Shown here piece by piece: positions 30,877-41,844 of a stretch of DNA of 64,000 nt. Every line of letters starts with the position of its first letter. Position 1 is the stretch's first letter. Location of the stretch: contig OY723311.1 of the NCBI GenBank assembly GCA_963210315.1, positions 434,001-498,000 on the forward strand, in the 5' to 3' direction. The stretch is from Rhynchopus euleeides. Lineage: Eukaryota; Euglenozoa; Diplonemea; Diplonemida; Diplonemidae. A program made the translations under genes and the position numbers. A model generated the notes under the pieces. The model searched no databases and had not been told where the DNA came from. It was given only the letters and a program-made list of their open reading frames with translations.

Positions 30877-32052
30877 CGTCTATAAACCCCCCCCCCCCCC
30901 AAAACCGACTTTTTAGCCATTTTTCAGGTTTTTCTGAAAATTCGAGCATCTGCCTCACGAAACCCCTGGGGTATGACATCGGGGACACATGGGGGGGTGT
31001 TCGTGGGGGGTTCTCGGGGCCCTGCGAGGCCAAAGTTCAGATTTTTGTGCAATTTTCCTCCATTTTCAGAGGGTTGGGAAATGCGCAAAAAATCGCCCCT
31101 GCAGAGGTGCAGCCGATGTGGCACCTCTTGCTGCACTTCCAGGGCCCGGAGTTGCTCGGAATTGCCCGGAATTGCCTTCTCCCTGTCCAGTCGTTGATTT
31201 TTTGAAACAACACGCCCTCTGGGAAGTGAAACCCCCCAAGGCGATCGTCGTTTGTAATGGACACCCGGTCTCCCAATTGGCGTTCGTTTGAAGAAGCTGG
31301 GCAGCTGGATGTCTCTTCATGGTTGTACGACTTGCGAGAAGGATGCCGATGTGGCACTCAAATCGTGAAATTTTCAAGTCATTGATCCAAGACTCTGTCT
31401 GTGTGTGTCACGACTCTTTCGGTTTGTTGAGTTGCTTGGCTAGTAGTGATTGGCTAGTGCCCTGCCGAAACTGCATGGAGCCGAGAAACACGCCTCCCTC
31501 CGACTTGGCAGCGACTCCCTGCTGCACACGATTGTGTCCCTTCTGCACTCTTCTTCTTGGGAAGAGAAGACACACCAGCACCAGAAGCTTTCCTGAGCTA
31601 GCTTCATGATAACCCTCTCTTCTCCTGTGGCCAGTTATCGCCATGACGAGCGTAGTAGCCTGTATGAGGCACCACAGGGAGAGGTTTCTCTTGTTGATTT
31701 TCGCAGCAACTGATCAGGGCAAGAGTACCCGGCAGCCCCCAAGCACAGCAAGTCGAGATGATCCCACAGGATGCAACGAAGAGTCGTGCAGCCCAAAGCG
31801 CAGTGCTAGTTGTGCCAATCTGTGTGACAGGCTGTTTCTGGTGTACTGAGCAAACCGTTTTCCGGCCTTCATTTCACCCAAAAATACCCCAACGATGTGC
31901 AGTTTTCACGTCCTCTCTGTGTCTCCAACCCCCACCAATCATCGAAAACCTGTTTTCGGGTGTTTGTTGGGGGCCCAGTTGACCGAAATTTTTGGAAAAA
32001 CCTGAAAAAATGGCTAAAAAGTCGGTTTTGGGGGGGGGGGGTTTTATAGACG
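30877..32052. mobile_element. 1.18-kb inverted-repeat element (element E)
   Basis: About 58 bp at each end are complementary: CGTCTATAAA, a run of 12-14 C, then AAAACCGACTTTTTAGCC and CAGGTTTTTC. The C runs differ slightly in length. No transposase ORF. The flanks show no clear target duplication, so the exact ends are uncertain by a few bases. Confidence 0.65.
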
Positions 32053-34429
32053 AGGCCATATATTAAAACTAATGCAAACGAGTGAACAAGACAGAATGGG
32101 ACACACTCGGTATTATTCGAACGCTGAACACACACTCCCGTGTGAAGCATTCGCAAGGATCCGCAGGGTGAAAAACCCCTGAGTTGCTCGACGCCAAACT
32201 GACAAAAAACCCATGGGGGATCGGGTACGAAGTTAAAAAAAACGCAAGGCAAAGGGGGCGGTGGCGGAGCCGACGCCACAGCTCACCACGCTCCCGGCCC
32301 CTTCCCCCTGTGTACACTATCAATACTGCAGCTCAACAAGGGTAGAGTGGGTCACTCATCTGGGCTTTTTGGTTCGTGGTTTTTCAGGTCCAGGCTGTGC
32401 GCTGTGTTGTCAGCCTGTGAGGCTGGTGCTGGGGCGGGGGGTGGGGAGCCCCGATACACACCCCTGAAAAAGCGGGCGTGCCACACAGGGGTCTCGGGGG
32501 TGTCGAAAACCTGCTTTTTTTCGACACCTGGCCTTTTTCCCCCAATTTTTCAGGTGTCGAATTCGACACCTGTATTCCCATGGCCATTTGGTAGCATTTT
32601 TTCTTGGGACCGACGAAAAAAAAATATGATCCCGGGAAGCGTTGTGCTCAAACATGCAACTAACACGGGTTTTTTCAGGAATGGTGGATCTGGGCTCGGA
32701 GGGTCGAGCTGGGACCAGGAGGGCCCATCACATGCCCCTCCCAGCAGTTGCTATTCACGCCAGCTCCAGGCAATATCCCTCATTTCCCTCAGTGACCTGG
32801 TGACAGTGACTCTCGCTCGGCTGACGCTCCTTGATGGAGATCTCTCACAGGTTGCACTGCAAGGGATGGACAGCACTGTTCAACAGCATCAACAACGACA
32901 CCTTGTCACCAAAGCGGGGAAGAAGCACCACCAAGAAATTGGCAAACCGCTGATCATGGTGGTGGTGCGTTAGCTGGAGGTCCGCTTCGCATCAATCGCA
33001 CTGTTTCGCGTTGTAGGGTCAATTCTTGATGATGGATCCGCAAGCCGATGGAGAAGCTGCTTGAAAACACTGCACGATGATCTGGACTATAACGCTCACA
33101 TCATCGTTTTTCCAAGCTCAGAGACAGGTTGCCCCCACAGGTGTGGCGGCCTACTCAACCGACCGCAATGTGGGAACTTTGTGGAAGTAACCGCCGTGGG
33201 CTCTAGGCTCTCTGGCCCTGAAACACCTACACATTTGATGGGCTGCAATAAGTACCGTGGAAAAAAAATGACCCCACTACGATCCGCACGGAGCTCAAAC
33301 ATGCAAATAAAGGCGGTTTTGGGAGGAAATAAAATCTCGACACCCTGGGCTCTGGAGGGGGGTGTCGAGCCGAGACCCCTGGTGCCACAGAAGCTCACAC
33401 TTTTTTTTCTGCGTAACTTTTACAATGAGAGTATCACATGGCAAACACATCATAATTGTGGACACCACACTCGAAAATCGGTGCCCGATTTCACCTCAGC
33501 CCCTGAGGCTGGGCCTCCACAGTGCAGATCACCCTGTCACTGTGATAGGGTGTTCAGTTTTGTTCACTTCTTGACAACGTGCTGCAGCATGACCAGCACA
33601 AACACCATGTGGACACTCTTGACGCCGTATCAGTTTGTTCAGGGCAGTGGGGGTGGGGTGGGGAAAGAGTAGAATTGATTGTTCCACAGGGGATGGGGGG
33701 AAGGTACCGAGTTAGAAATGCAACTCAACAACCGGGTGATGTGATGAAAGGGTGCTGTTGCCATGGCTCTGCAGTGTCCTCACGGGACCGCACGAAGCAG
33801 CAGCAGCCGGGGCCACGGCACTCAGGGCAGGCCTAACGCATGCCACGGCAACAACCCAACACCTCACCTATGTTCGCTGCGCTCCCACCTGACTGGGGTA
33901 CCCTGTTGGAAGAAAAATGAACAGGCCCACTGTCACAGGGCCTTCTACAGATAAGAAGATGAAGAGTGATGGATGAGCAGGTCGGCACACCCAGGGGGCC
34001 CCTGCAGCACACAACCAACGGGCCCTCCGGGTGTGCAAAGGCAACGCCATCTATGTTGAAGGTCTCGACGGGGCAGTCACCCGAAGGTCTGACATGCTCC
34101 CGACACCGAGACACACGCATATGTCAGCTCGTTGCAGCTGGGCCAACTTCATTGTTGGGGAAGTCAGGCCCAAGCTGTGGATAACTCCACCTCGCCTCGA
34201 TGATATGCTATGATATGCCGAGCAGCAGCCAACAGTGTGTTGGGAACAGCGAAAGGATCTCGCTGTTTGCAGCAACACCATTCGCCGACACTGGGGGGAA
34301 GCTTCGCCAGGGCATTAGTTTGGGCTGGTTATCCGGTTATGATAACCAGGATTTGGAGAAACCTGGTTATTTTAAAAAATAAAAAAAGTCAAAATTCTGG
34401 CTCGGAACCGGGGTTTTTCCTTACCAAGA
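32053..34429. other. Repeat-rich non-coding region
   Basis: No supported gene. Contains a palindromic cluster of CGACACCTG / CAGGTGTCG at 32500-32575 and one copy of the GATCCGCACGGAGCTC motif at ~33280. Confidence 0.5.
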
Positions 34430-34920
34430 AACCTGCTGCGCTCGCCCCACCAAGCCATAGTACGACACGACCCGCATCTGTCATTCGGCGGCAGATGCAG
34501 GCCAAGATTGTACAGCCCCCTTCTACGCTGTCCCTCACTGACGAAACCCAGTCCACGACGAAGGTGAGCCAGCATGCGACCCGGATTCGTGTGTGATCAA
34601 CCCGTAACGTGCCGCAAGACTGCAACAGCCGGAATGCGGCCAACATCTGCAGCATTCTGCTGGAGCAGACAGAATCTCTGGGAAAGCTTCTGGAACCGCG
34701 TCGTGTCCTTCGCCACTGACTGGTGCAACACCACGGTGGTGGGAAACCCGGGGCGCTCCACGAGAAAATTGCCAAGTGCCTGTACACGCTCTGGGCGTCG
34801 TGCCGCAGCCATGCCCTCAATTCAAGCTTCGGGCGCTCGCGGAGTGCCAGGAAGCCTGTCGGCGTGTAGATGGGTTATCCTCCTGGCACCAGCGCGAATT
34901 GTGTGCTGTGTCTGACACCT
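34430..34920 (+). pseudogene. Decayed hAT transposase fragment related to the one in element A
   Basis: Piecewise similarity in order and orientation to the 966-aa transposase: LTDETQSTTKVSQ (compare ITDETQDVTRQSQ) near 34538, FWNRVVSFATDWCNT (compare FWNKMLAFASDSCNT) near 34690, WASCRSHALN (compare WAACRAHALN) near 34795, and ELCAVSDT (compare DLCSVGDT) near 34895. The pieces lie in different frames with stops between them and a deletion of about 90 bp after CRSHALN. A dead copy of the same transposase lineage. Confidence 0.8.
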
Positions 34921-35390
34921 CTCACAAACCCGGGGGAAGTAGAGACTATACATAACCTGGGGGTGGGGAGACAGATAATAGCACGCCGCGGTCACAACGG
35001 CGCAGGAGGCACTCGGGCGCGAAGCGCCCGAGCGAAAAAATTTGGTGGGTCATAACCAGGGTAACCAGGTTTCAGGCTCCGTCGGGAAGGTCAAACTAAT
35101 GCCCTGGCTTCGCTACGTCGTGAAAAAAAAGGCCGGGAGGCGCCCTTCTTCCTCTCAATGACTGACAAACCGTGACTCGTAGCAAAGGCAGCCACTGGTC
35201 AACAGTGTCATGCATTGGCAGCCCTCAGGAGGGACATGCCAATGCCGACACTGTTGACCATCGGCGAACTGAGCGTGTGGCGACCCAACGTTGTGCGACT
35301 CGGTCCTGCCGAGCCCTGTCTGATGTTGTTCTCCGGCCTCTCGCTGAGGGAGATGAGGTTCCCACCCATGCACTCACATTAAGAGAAAGA
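34921..35390. other. Intergenic region, no gene recognised
   Basis: Contains a GC palindrome (GGGCGCGAAGCGCCC at ~35016). No supported ORF. Confidence 0.45.
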
Positions 35391-35482
35391 AAGGGGGGGA
35401 AAGGGGATGGAATGGGGGGGGAGGGGGGGAGGGGGCAGGGGCAGGGGCAGGGGCAGGGGGAGGGGGCAGGGGCAGGGGGTTG
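35391..35482. repeat. G-rich minisatellite (GGGGCA repeats)
   Basis: Tandem GGGGCA and GGGGGA units on the plus strand; many G runs of four or more could form G-quadruplexes. Confidence 0.85.
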
Positions 35483-36346
35483 AATGGTTTACGCGCAGCC
35501 CGTTTTTGCCCCCCCACCCTTCGAACACCGCACGCAGTGGTCCACAAAAGCAGGAGGACTGCCTGTGGATTTTGCGCACGGCGCACTTGGGTAGGTTGTG
35601 GGTTTCAGCCGTGCGGGTCATCCTGGGAAGGAATTGGACAGAGAAGGGCCCTCTGTCAGGAAGAGGGCTGGTGGGGAGGAAATGTGGCGATTGGGTAGGG
35701 GGGGGGATAGGGGTTCTGGGTGGATTGGCCACCCTGAAGGAGCCTCAGGCCCGTTCCGTCTGGGAGGGTGTGCCGGGAGAGTCTGGCGGCCTTGCATTAG
35801 GAGTGAGTGGGGTTGGGTAATGCAGTGCCAGAAGGTGGCATCCCTCTTGGGCCGTGGGACCACGGCGTTGAGAATCACTGGAGTGCAACAGATGTGCAGA
35901 ACCGGGTCCGGCCTCTGCTGTGCGCAGGCCTCTTGGAAAGGAAATATCGAAGGCAAAATATTGTAACCTTGGGCTATGAGGTACCACCTCCGTCTGTCCA
36001 GCAACTACAAACAGGTAGCTCTGGAGTATGCTTTGTCGAACAGACACTTCGTGTACCAAGGCAGCGTTAGGGCCCTTGGAAGTGTTGGTGGTGGTGGAGT
36101 CTTCAAGCTTCCAGTGGTACGAATATATTCGCGTCTTCGCGACCTCTCTTTGCTTCGTCACGGCGCTCAGAACTGTGAATAAAGAAAAGGGGCGGTTACA
36201 GATGTCACCCCAGAAGTAACATGAAAGAAAAAGAAGAGAGATGGTTTGCGGTGCAGGCACAACCGCATTCGACAGCCACAGCTCTGGTTGGCGGGGCAGC
36301 AGAGCAACCAGCCTCGAGTCAGGCACGGCAAGCGGCATGAGTCAGC
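35483..36346. other. Region 3' of the lipoxygenase-like gene
   Basis: A minus-strand ATG ORF of 197 codons (36338 to 35745) starts 8 bp past the lipoxygenase stop, but its composition is not convincing; I do not call it. It probably holds the 3' UTR of the gene at 36347. Confidence 0.4.
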
Positions 36347-38155
36347 TCAGATGCCAATGGCAATCTCCACGACTCGCAGGTCGAAGCTGCGGAAGGGGTG
36401 GGTCCTGTTAGCGTTGCGGCTGTCGACCACCTGCGAGAAGGCCTGGAGGTTGGCCTGGAAGTCCACCCAGCGCTGCTTGTCCTCAGCCTTGGGGAGCAGG
36501 TGCGTGTAGTCGTCCAGCAGCTTCGGCTGGGGCAGCGACGTCGCCTCCATGAGGAAGCGCATGGTGAAGGTGGTGCGTGGCGGCCCGCACAGCTCACTCT
36601 CGCGCCATGCCCACGGCGAGTGGCACGGGTCGTTGATCTCTGCCGCAATCTGCCCCACGTGTGCGTGGTACCCCGTCACCGTGAACACGAAGGTTGCCAG
36701 CACGCCCTCCAGTGCCTCGCACGTCAGGGATGCACCAGTCGGCAGGTCCTTGCGTGGCGACAGCGAGTTTGCGCGTGCAACCCAGGCCTGGATGCCTGCA
36801 TCCGCCCCACAGGTGTTGTTGGCGTAGTCGTAGTGCGCCGACAGGTAGCTGTAGACGTACTGCCGCACCACCTCGTAAAAGTCGCCGCCATCCTCGTGCA
36901 GGGGCAGCTGCACCTTGTCCTCGCTGGTGAAGCCCTGTGCCGCGAAGCGCTCCGGGGCGGTCATGAACTGCAGCCCGCCCTCCTCCGTCTGTGCGAATTT
37001 GAACAGCGCCTTCAGTGCCTCTGCCGTGAAGGACGAGGAGCGGTGCACAAGGCCAAACTCCTGCACGAGCGAGAAGGCTGCGCGCCAGTTGATCTCTGCC
37101 GAACGGAACGAGAAGGGGTGCATCAGCACACGCAGGGGGTGGTCCACCGGCAGCTCCTGCACGTTCGCCGTCACGATGCTGTTCGCCACTGTCAGGTGCC
37201 CCCAGTACAGGTGGTCCACAAAGGTGATAACGGTGTTCAGGGTAGACAGGAAGGCGAACTTGGCAGCCCTGAACCCGATCTTGGCAGGCACTACACATTT
37301 GCAAGGGGACCTGTGACACCGCCGCTTCCCTGAGCACTTGCGCTGCCCCCCCAGCTCGCGGCACTCGCGCCCCGTCAAGCCCTGCTTCGTGTGCTTCTCC
37401 CACCCGGGCTGCGAGGGGTAGTACGTCCTGCCCAGCCGCACAATGTGCGTCACCTGCCCCTCTGCGTCAAAGTAGGCGTTCGCCCCGTGGCGTGCAAACC
37501 CAGGCCGCACCTCAAACTGATCCATGAAGCCCAGGTACACTGCGTAGGTCGCACCCTGCGCGTCGGCGTCCCCCGCACGCACCTTCACCACACGGTGCTG
37601 CCCGATGCCCTTGAACACGTAGTCCGCGAAGCCCTGCCCGGTGTGCTTCTCCACACCCCACGGCACGAGCGTGCGCTGCGGGTTTGTGCCAGTCCCGATC
37701 AGCGCGTCGAGCGACGCCTTCATATCCTCCCCCTCATGCCACACCCCGGCAGTATCCGTAATGTGCGGGAAAGGCATCGCCGCTGCAAACGCCTTGCTCT
37801 CGGCTGCCTCCTCCTGCGTCGCTGCGGGCCATGTCTCGTCCACCATCGGCACCACAACATCCACCGCAAGCCCCACCGTCGTGGAGGGCAGCGGGCTGGC
37901 GATGCTGGGCGGCACCACGTGCAGCGATGTCAGGTTCGGCCACTGTGCGTAGTTCAGCTGGTTCCTCAGTGCCAGGGCACGCGTGAAATCGTCGAAGCGC
38001 ATCTGCTCGTTGACTTCCTTCGGGAAGCTGGGACTAGCATGCAGACGCCGAACCTCATCGAAGGAGCCTCTGTAGAGGTTGCGGGGGAAGTCCTGCTGCC
38101 TCTGCGTGTCTGCTGCCACACACAGCAGTGCGGACACAGCGAGCATGCTGCGCAT
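36347..38155 (-). CDS. Lipoxygenase-like non-haem iron dioxygenase, secreted or organelle-targeted
   Basis: 602 residues from the ATG at 38155, chosen because MRSMLAVSALLCVAADT looks like a signal peptide. The C-terminal half matches the lipoxygenase iron domain: DHLYWGHLTVAN with an H-x4-H pair (residues 315 and 320), then LPVDHPLRVLMHPFSFRSAEIN (~335-356), where lipoxygenases have the conserved HPL...P...R...IN segment. GYHAHVGQ supplies a third His (497), and the protein ends in Ile (602), the usual C-terminal iron ligand. The position of the family's Asn ligand, four residues after the third His, is Gly here. A Cys-rich insert (CRELGGQRKCSGKRRCHRSPCKC) precedes the iron domain. No PLAT/C2 domain is apparent. 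Function would be peroxidation of polyunsaturated fatty acids, if still active. Confidence 0.75.
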   Translation of the reverse strand: MRSMLAVSALLCVAADTQRQQDFPRNLYRGSFDEVRRLHASPSFPKEVNEQMRFDDFTRALALRNQLNYAQWPNLTSLHVVPPSIASPLPSTTVGLAVDVVVPMVDETWPAATQEEAAESKAFAAAMPFPHITDTAGVWHEGEDMKASLDALIGTGTNPQRTLVPWGVEKHTGQGFADYVFKGIGQHRVVKVRAGDADAQGATYAVYLGFMDQFEVRPGFARHGANAYFDAEGQVTHIVRLGRTYYPSQPGWEKHTKQGLTGRECRELGGQRKCSGKRRCHRSPCKCVVPAKIGFRAAKFAFLSTLNTVITFVDHLYWGHLTVANSIVTANVQELPVDHPLRVLMHPFSFRSAEINWRAAFSLVQEFGLVHRSSSFTAEALKALFKFAQTEEGGLQFMTAPERFAAQGFTSEDKVQLPLHEDGGDFYEVVRQYVYSYLSAHYDYANNTCGADAGIQAWVARANSLSPRKDLPTGASLTCEALEGVLATFVFTVTGYHAHVGQIAAEINDPCHSPWAWRESELCGPPRTTFTMRFLMEATSLPQPKLLDDYTHLLPKAEDKQRWVDFQANLQAFSQVVDSRNANRTHPFRSFDLRVVEIAIGI

Positions 38156-38667
38156 CTTGGGGTCCAAATCACACGGATCTGCAGGGTGGCGTGCAGGTGG
38201 CATGGCACGGCATGGCAGGCAAAGGTGGCGAATAATGTAGGCAGCCACAAGCAGTCGGGTGTTGGGGGGATGGGCAGGAGCTTGCAATCAGTTGCACTCA
38301 GTGGATGTCCCTGCCTTCAGCAGTCTCCCAGAAGCACACTGGATGTGTGCAGCGGGGCGGCCGGAAGGAGCGCTGCAAGCAAGCGGGGCGAGGTGCCAAT
38401 AGAACAGCAATGCGTGCGTTGCATCGCACAGCGGGCAGCGGCCACAAGGGACAGCCCCGAGGTGGCATGCACCGCAACAGCCAAGGAAACAATATAGAAA
38501 CAAGCCACGCGGTTGTTGATGCCGCACGACTGCAAGCAGGAGGCAAGCCTCCACAGGCAGGTGCGGCATGGAACAGAGTACGTTATGACACACGGTGTGT
38601 CATTCAAATGGTATGGTACAGCCCTGCTCTGCGGGTGGGTGGGGTGCCATCACCGTGCCTGAGCGGT

Positions 38668-39672
38668 TCAGACAACGGAGTGGACCACGTCCATCGCCAC
38701 ACCGCACTTGTTCTGCCCGCGCACAATGCGGTAGTACCCCTTCTCGCCCCAGCTGGTGCCCCACGAGTTCTTGATCTTCCAGTAGTCGACGCCGTTCTCA
38801 GACCCGTAGCCCACAATCAGCACGGCGTGGTCCAGGCTGGACGCGGAGTGGCCGCACGACTTCGGGCTGTCGATGCCACCCGAGTAGTACTGCATGGGGG
38901 TCGCGTCGATCCCGATCGTCACGGGCCCGACCTTCGACAGCTGCTGCACGATGTTCGCCTCCTGCGACACGGCGTCCGACACCTGGTACCAGCTGGTGAT
39001 GTTGGCCACCGACGTCTGCCCCGCCTCGCACGTGTGGCGGATGCCAGTGCCCGACTTGTAGGGGTACGCCGCCTCAGCCGCAATCCCGTGGTTCTTGATG
39101 ACCCAGTCGAACGCGTCCTCCTGCAGCCCGCCGTTGCACCCGGCGTCCGTCTTGTCGCACGACACCAGCTGCTGCTCCGACAGCGGCGTCAGCGAGTTGC
39201 CCGCCAGGAACCACGTCCCCTCAATGTCCCCCGTGGTTCCGAAGCTCCAGCAGCTGCCGCACTGCCCCTGGTTCTTCACCCCCGTCACGGCGCCGTACGT
39301 CGTCCAGTCGAAGTCCGTGAAGTTCTTCGTCGCAAGCTCGGGGAAGCGCTTGCACGAGTAGCACGTCCCGTCCCAGCGGCGCACCGCCTCGGACGTCGGC
39401 ACGCGCGTGTGGCGGTTGGCGTACTGGCTCTTGAACTCCGCGGGGGTCAGGTCGCTGAACTGGTTCAGCCCCGACGCCGCGTTGCCCGAAGCGGAGATGT
39501 ACGCCAGCGACGCCTTGAAGGCCTCGAAGCGGCGCGCCTCCTCCACAGGGCTGGCGTACACCTTCCCGAAGTGCTGCTTGTACAGCTGGAACGACACCTC
39601 GTGCTCAGACATGGCGAGCGAGCCTGCGGCGCAGTGCAGCGCCACAGCAACGGATGCGAGCATGGTCCTCAT
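38668..39672 (-). CDS. Cathepsin-L-like papain-family cysteine protease (C1A)
   Basis: 334 residues: signal peptide (MRTMLASVAVALHCAAGSLA), an I29 inhibitor prodomain (RRFEAFKASLAYISASG...GLNQFSDLTPAEF) and a mature peptidase. Catalytic residues are all visible: oxyanion Gln 135 and Cys 141 in NQGQCGSCW, His 282 in LDHAV, Asn 302 in KNSWG. GCNGG, typical of cathepsin L-like enzymes, is at ~178-182. Usual family length. Probably a lysosomal/vacuolar or secreted protease activated by removal of the propeptide. No intron visible. It lies 513 bp upstream of the lipoxygenase-like gene, on the same strand. Confidence 0.95.
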   Translation of the reverse strand: MRTMLASVAVALHCAAGSLAMSEHEVSFQLYKQHFGKVYASPVEEARRFEAFKASLAYISASGNAASGLNQFSDLTPAEFKSQYANRHTRVPTSEAVRRWDGTCYSCKRFPELATKNFTDFDWTTYGAVTGVKNQGQCGSCWSFGTTGDIEGTWFLAGNSLTPLSEQQLVSCDKTDAGCNGGLQEDAFDWVIKNHGIAAEAAYPYKSGTGIRHTCEAGQTSVANITSWYQVSDAVSQEANIVQQLSKVGPVTIGIDATPMQYYSGGIDSPKSCGHSASSLDHAVLIVGYGSENGVDYWKIKNSWGTSWGEKGYYRIVRGQNKCGVAMDVVHSVV

Positions 39673-40428
39673 CGTGTGTGTGCAGGATGCCTGATGCAGT
39701 GGTGCAGTGTGCAGTGGGATCGTGGCATAGTGGCTATAGTGGTGCAATGGGGCAGTGCAGTGCGGCAAGCCTCCCTCCAACCTGCAACCTGCAACATGCC
39801 ATCTACACCTGCCGCACAGCTGCGGCACACTCTACACCAAGACGACTGCCTCTCTGGCCCCTCTACTACAGTGACCCTCAACTACAGCCCTGGCCAGACT
39901 CTACAGACCACCACCACCACCACTACCACTCGCTGCAATTGGCAAACTGTTCTGCAATGCAGTGGGTTCAGTCCCTCCGGAGTTGCTTCAGTGTGCACAG
40001 AAAGCAATGCGTGTACACAATGTGTACACAATGCGCATACACAGAAAGCAATGCGTGTTGAGTGCGGAAGCGCCCAACACACCGAAAGGATGTCGAAATG
40101 TGATACGAATTGTTGCACAACACGCCTGCGTTTGCTGCCTCCTGAAAACACACCCCACCAGGCAGTGCCTGGAGGGGCGTGTAGCTTTCAGGTGTGTAGG
40201 CCTGCACAGCGCACAACCCCCCTCCCACCGCCCCACCCATCAATACAGTACTACTCCCTGAAAACAAGATTTGGCTTTGACCAAAATTGAACGCACCCCA
40301 AAATGCGCCCCTCCCACACCCCCTCCTCTGCATCAGACAACCCAGTCGCGCGGAAGGCAAAGAACCTCTTGCAGACACAGCCCCCCACCCTCCCTCCTCC
40401 ACCCCACCCCTCTCCTCCACGCCCCCAC
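39673..40428. other. Intergenic region between protease and first SSL gene
   Basis: Includes a (CCA)n tract at ~39907-39932 and a small repeat of AGAAAGCAATGCGTG near 40000-40060. No ORF supported. Confidence 0.5.
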
Positions 40429-41844
40429 CTACCCATGCGGGAGCTCGAAGGAGCTGACGTATGAGCCGGACATCATGTTGCCCATATACAGCACGCTCCC
40501 AACCTGCTTTGCACAGGCAACCGAGGCGACAACTTCACCCTTTGGGTCGCCGAAGGAGCGGATGACAGACCCGTCCGAGGATACTTCCACCACAAGGCCC
40601 TGCGACCTCGCCAGCAGTCGGATCAGCTTCGTGAAATAGGAGAGGACTAGCCGGGCTAAGGGGTGTGGAAGCGTGAAGACCATCGGCGACACAGGCGCCA
40701 CCAGCGCCAGCCAGAAGGTGCCCTTCGGGCTGCGGGTTATGCTTGCGGGCATCGCGGGGAGGTGGTCCAGCACGTTCTCCACCTCGCCGGTTGACAGCCG
40801 CTTCCGCCTCAGGCGGAAGGCCGACACCTCAGCGTAGAGGACAGAGCTCCCGTCGTGCGACACAGCCACGCCGTGGGGAAACCAGATCCCATCCTCCACC
40901 ACGCGCAGCTCCTTGGTGCCCCTGTCGTAGCTAAAAATCCTCCCGGAAGGGCTGCCGTGCAGCGTGTTGAGGGTGTAGCTGCGGGTCACATCGTAGAACC
41001 CGCTCTCCCCGAGTGTGACGGGGTGCCGCGAGCTGCTGCTGAAAAACACCATCCCGGTCTGCGGGCAGACATCCACCGAGTTGATATGATTCAGCGGCGC
41101 CCCGTCGGGGTCCCGGTTGGCCAGCACATCGATAGGGATGTGGTGGTGCTGGTGGTGGTGCTCCGCCTTTCCCCCATGCACGAAACGCATCCCAGCCTCA
41201 TCGAGCGCAATCACCCCCGCAAGGTCCACCTCCAGCAGCCCCTTCAGCGAGTCCGCCACCAGGAGCTTCGTGCTGTGATCCACCAGCTTCAGCCCCAGCG
41301 GCCTCCCAGGCCCCAGGTATGTCACGTTTGCCCGCAGCTTCGGATCCTTATGCCCTGCGCGGAGGGGGAAGAATCCTCGCCCCTTAGGGAGCTCCACGAT
41401 GTGGAGGTAGCCGTGGATGTCGACTGTGAAGAGGAGGTGCCCATCCTCAGAGACTTCGATGCAGGCGCAGCCGGTGAGATTCCCGTCGAAGAGTCGGGTG
41501 GCGGATTTGAGGGCGTCGTTGAGGCGGACCTGGCCTGTGGAGAAGTCTGGCGGGAATTGGGCTACCGCCGATATCATGTCGTTGCTTATAGGTAGGGTTC
41601 GCTGCCCGGTGTACGGTGAAGGCATGGTGAGCGACGTCCTCACATACAGCCATATGCTGAAGAATGCCAGAGGTGTGAGGATGAAGTAGTAGAGTGTTGA
41701 CATGACGAAGCCACCGCTGCTGCCGCCCTGTGGGGGGAGCCGTTCCAGGCAGGCTCCCGAGGCGCGGATGGATGCAGCGGTTCCTGCATGCAGCGGTACG
41801 GTGCTGGGGCTCACCCCGCCACCCCCTGCAGCATCGTTTCGCAT
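40429..41844 (-). CDS. Strictosidine-synthase-like / APMAP-like membrane protein, paralogue 1
   Basis: 471 residues from the ATG at 41844. A single N-terminal membrane segment (TLYYFILTPLAFFSIWLYV, ~residues 49-67) precedes a six-bladed beta-propeller of the strictosidine-synthase-like family: YLGPGRPLGLKL, ADSLKGLLEVD, LNHINSVDVCPQTGMVFFSSSS, GRIFSYDRGTKEL, FPHGVAVSHDGSSVLYAEV and RSPKGTFWLAL. A His-rich stretch (HHHQHHH) sits in a loop. Plant and animal relatives (SSL, APMAP) are ER or plasma-membrane type II proteins, some with arylesterase activity. Strictosidine synthesis itself is not expected. Paralogous to the next gene upstream. Confidence 0.88.
   Translation of the reverse strand: MRNDAAGGGGVSPSTVPLHAGTAASIRASGACLERLPPQGGSSGGFVMSTLYYFILTPLAFFSIWLYVRTSLTMPSPYTGQRTLPISNDMISAVAQFPPDFSTGQVRLNDALKSATRLFDGNLTGCACIEVSEDGHLLFTVDIHGYLHIVELPKGRGFFPLRAGHKDPKLRANVTYLGPGRPLGLKLVDHSTKLLVADSLKGLLEVDLAGVIALDEAGMRFVHGGKAEHHHQHHHIPIDVLANRDPDGAPLNHINSVDVCPQTGMVFFSSSSRHPVTLGESGFYDVTRSYTLNTLHGSPSGRIFSYDRGTKELRVVEDGIWFPHGVAVSHDGSSVLYAEVSAFRLRRKRLSTGEVENVLDHLPAMPASITRSPKGTFWLALVAPVSPMVFTLPHPLARLVLSYFTKLIRLLARSQGLVVEVSSDGSVIRSFGDPKGEVVASVACAKQVGSVLYMGNMMSGSYVSSFELPHG

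Noticed and set aside
30227..30916. 229-codon plus-strand ORF
   Set aside because: Starts with a non-ATG codon and its composition looks random; contains a dispersed repeat word.
35745..36338. 197-codon minus-strand ORF directly behind the lipoxygenase-like gene
   Set aside because: ATG start, but no motif, and it lies where the 3' UTR is expected.
36398..40290. Long plus-strand ORFs, up to 661 codons
   Set aside because: Antisense shadows of the lipoxygenase-like and protease genes in high-GC codons; compositions rich in Arg/His/Val without domains.
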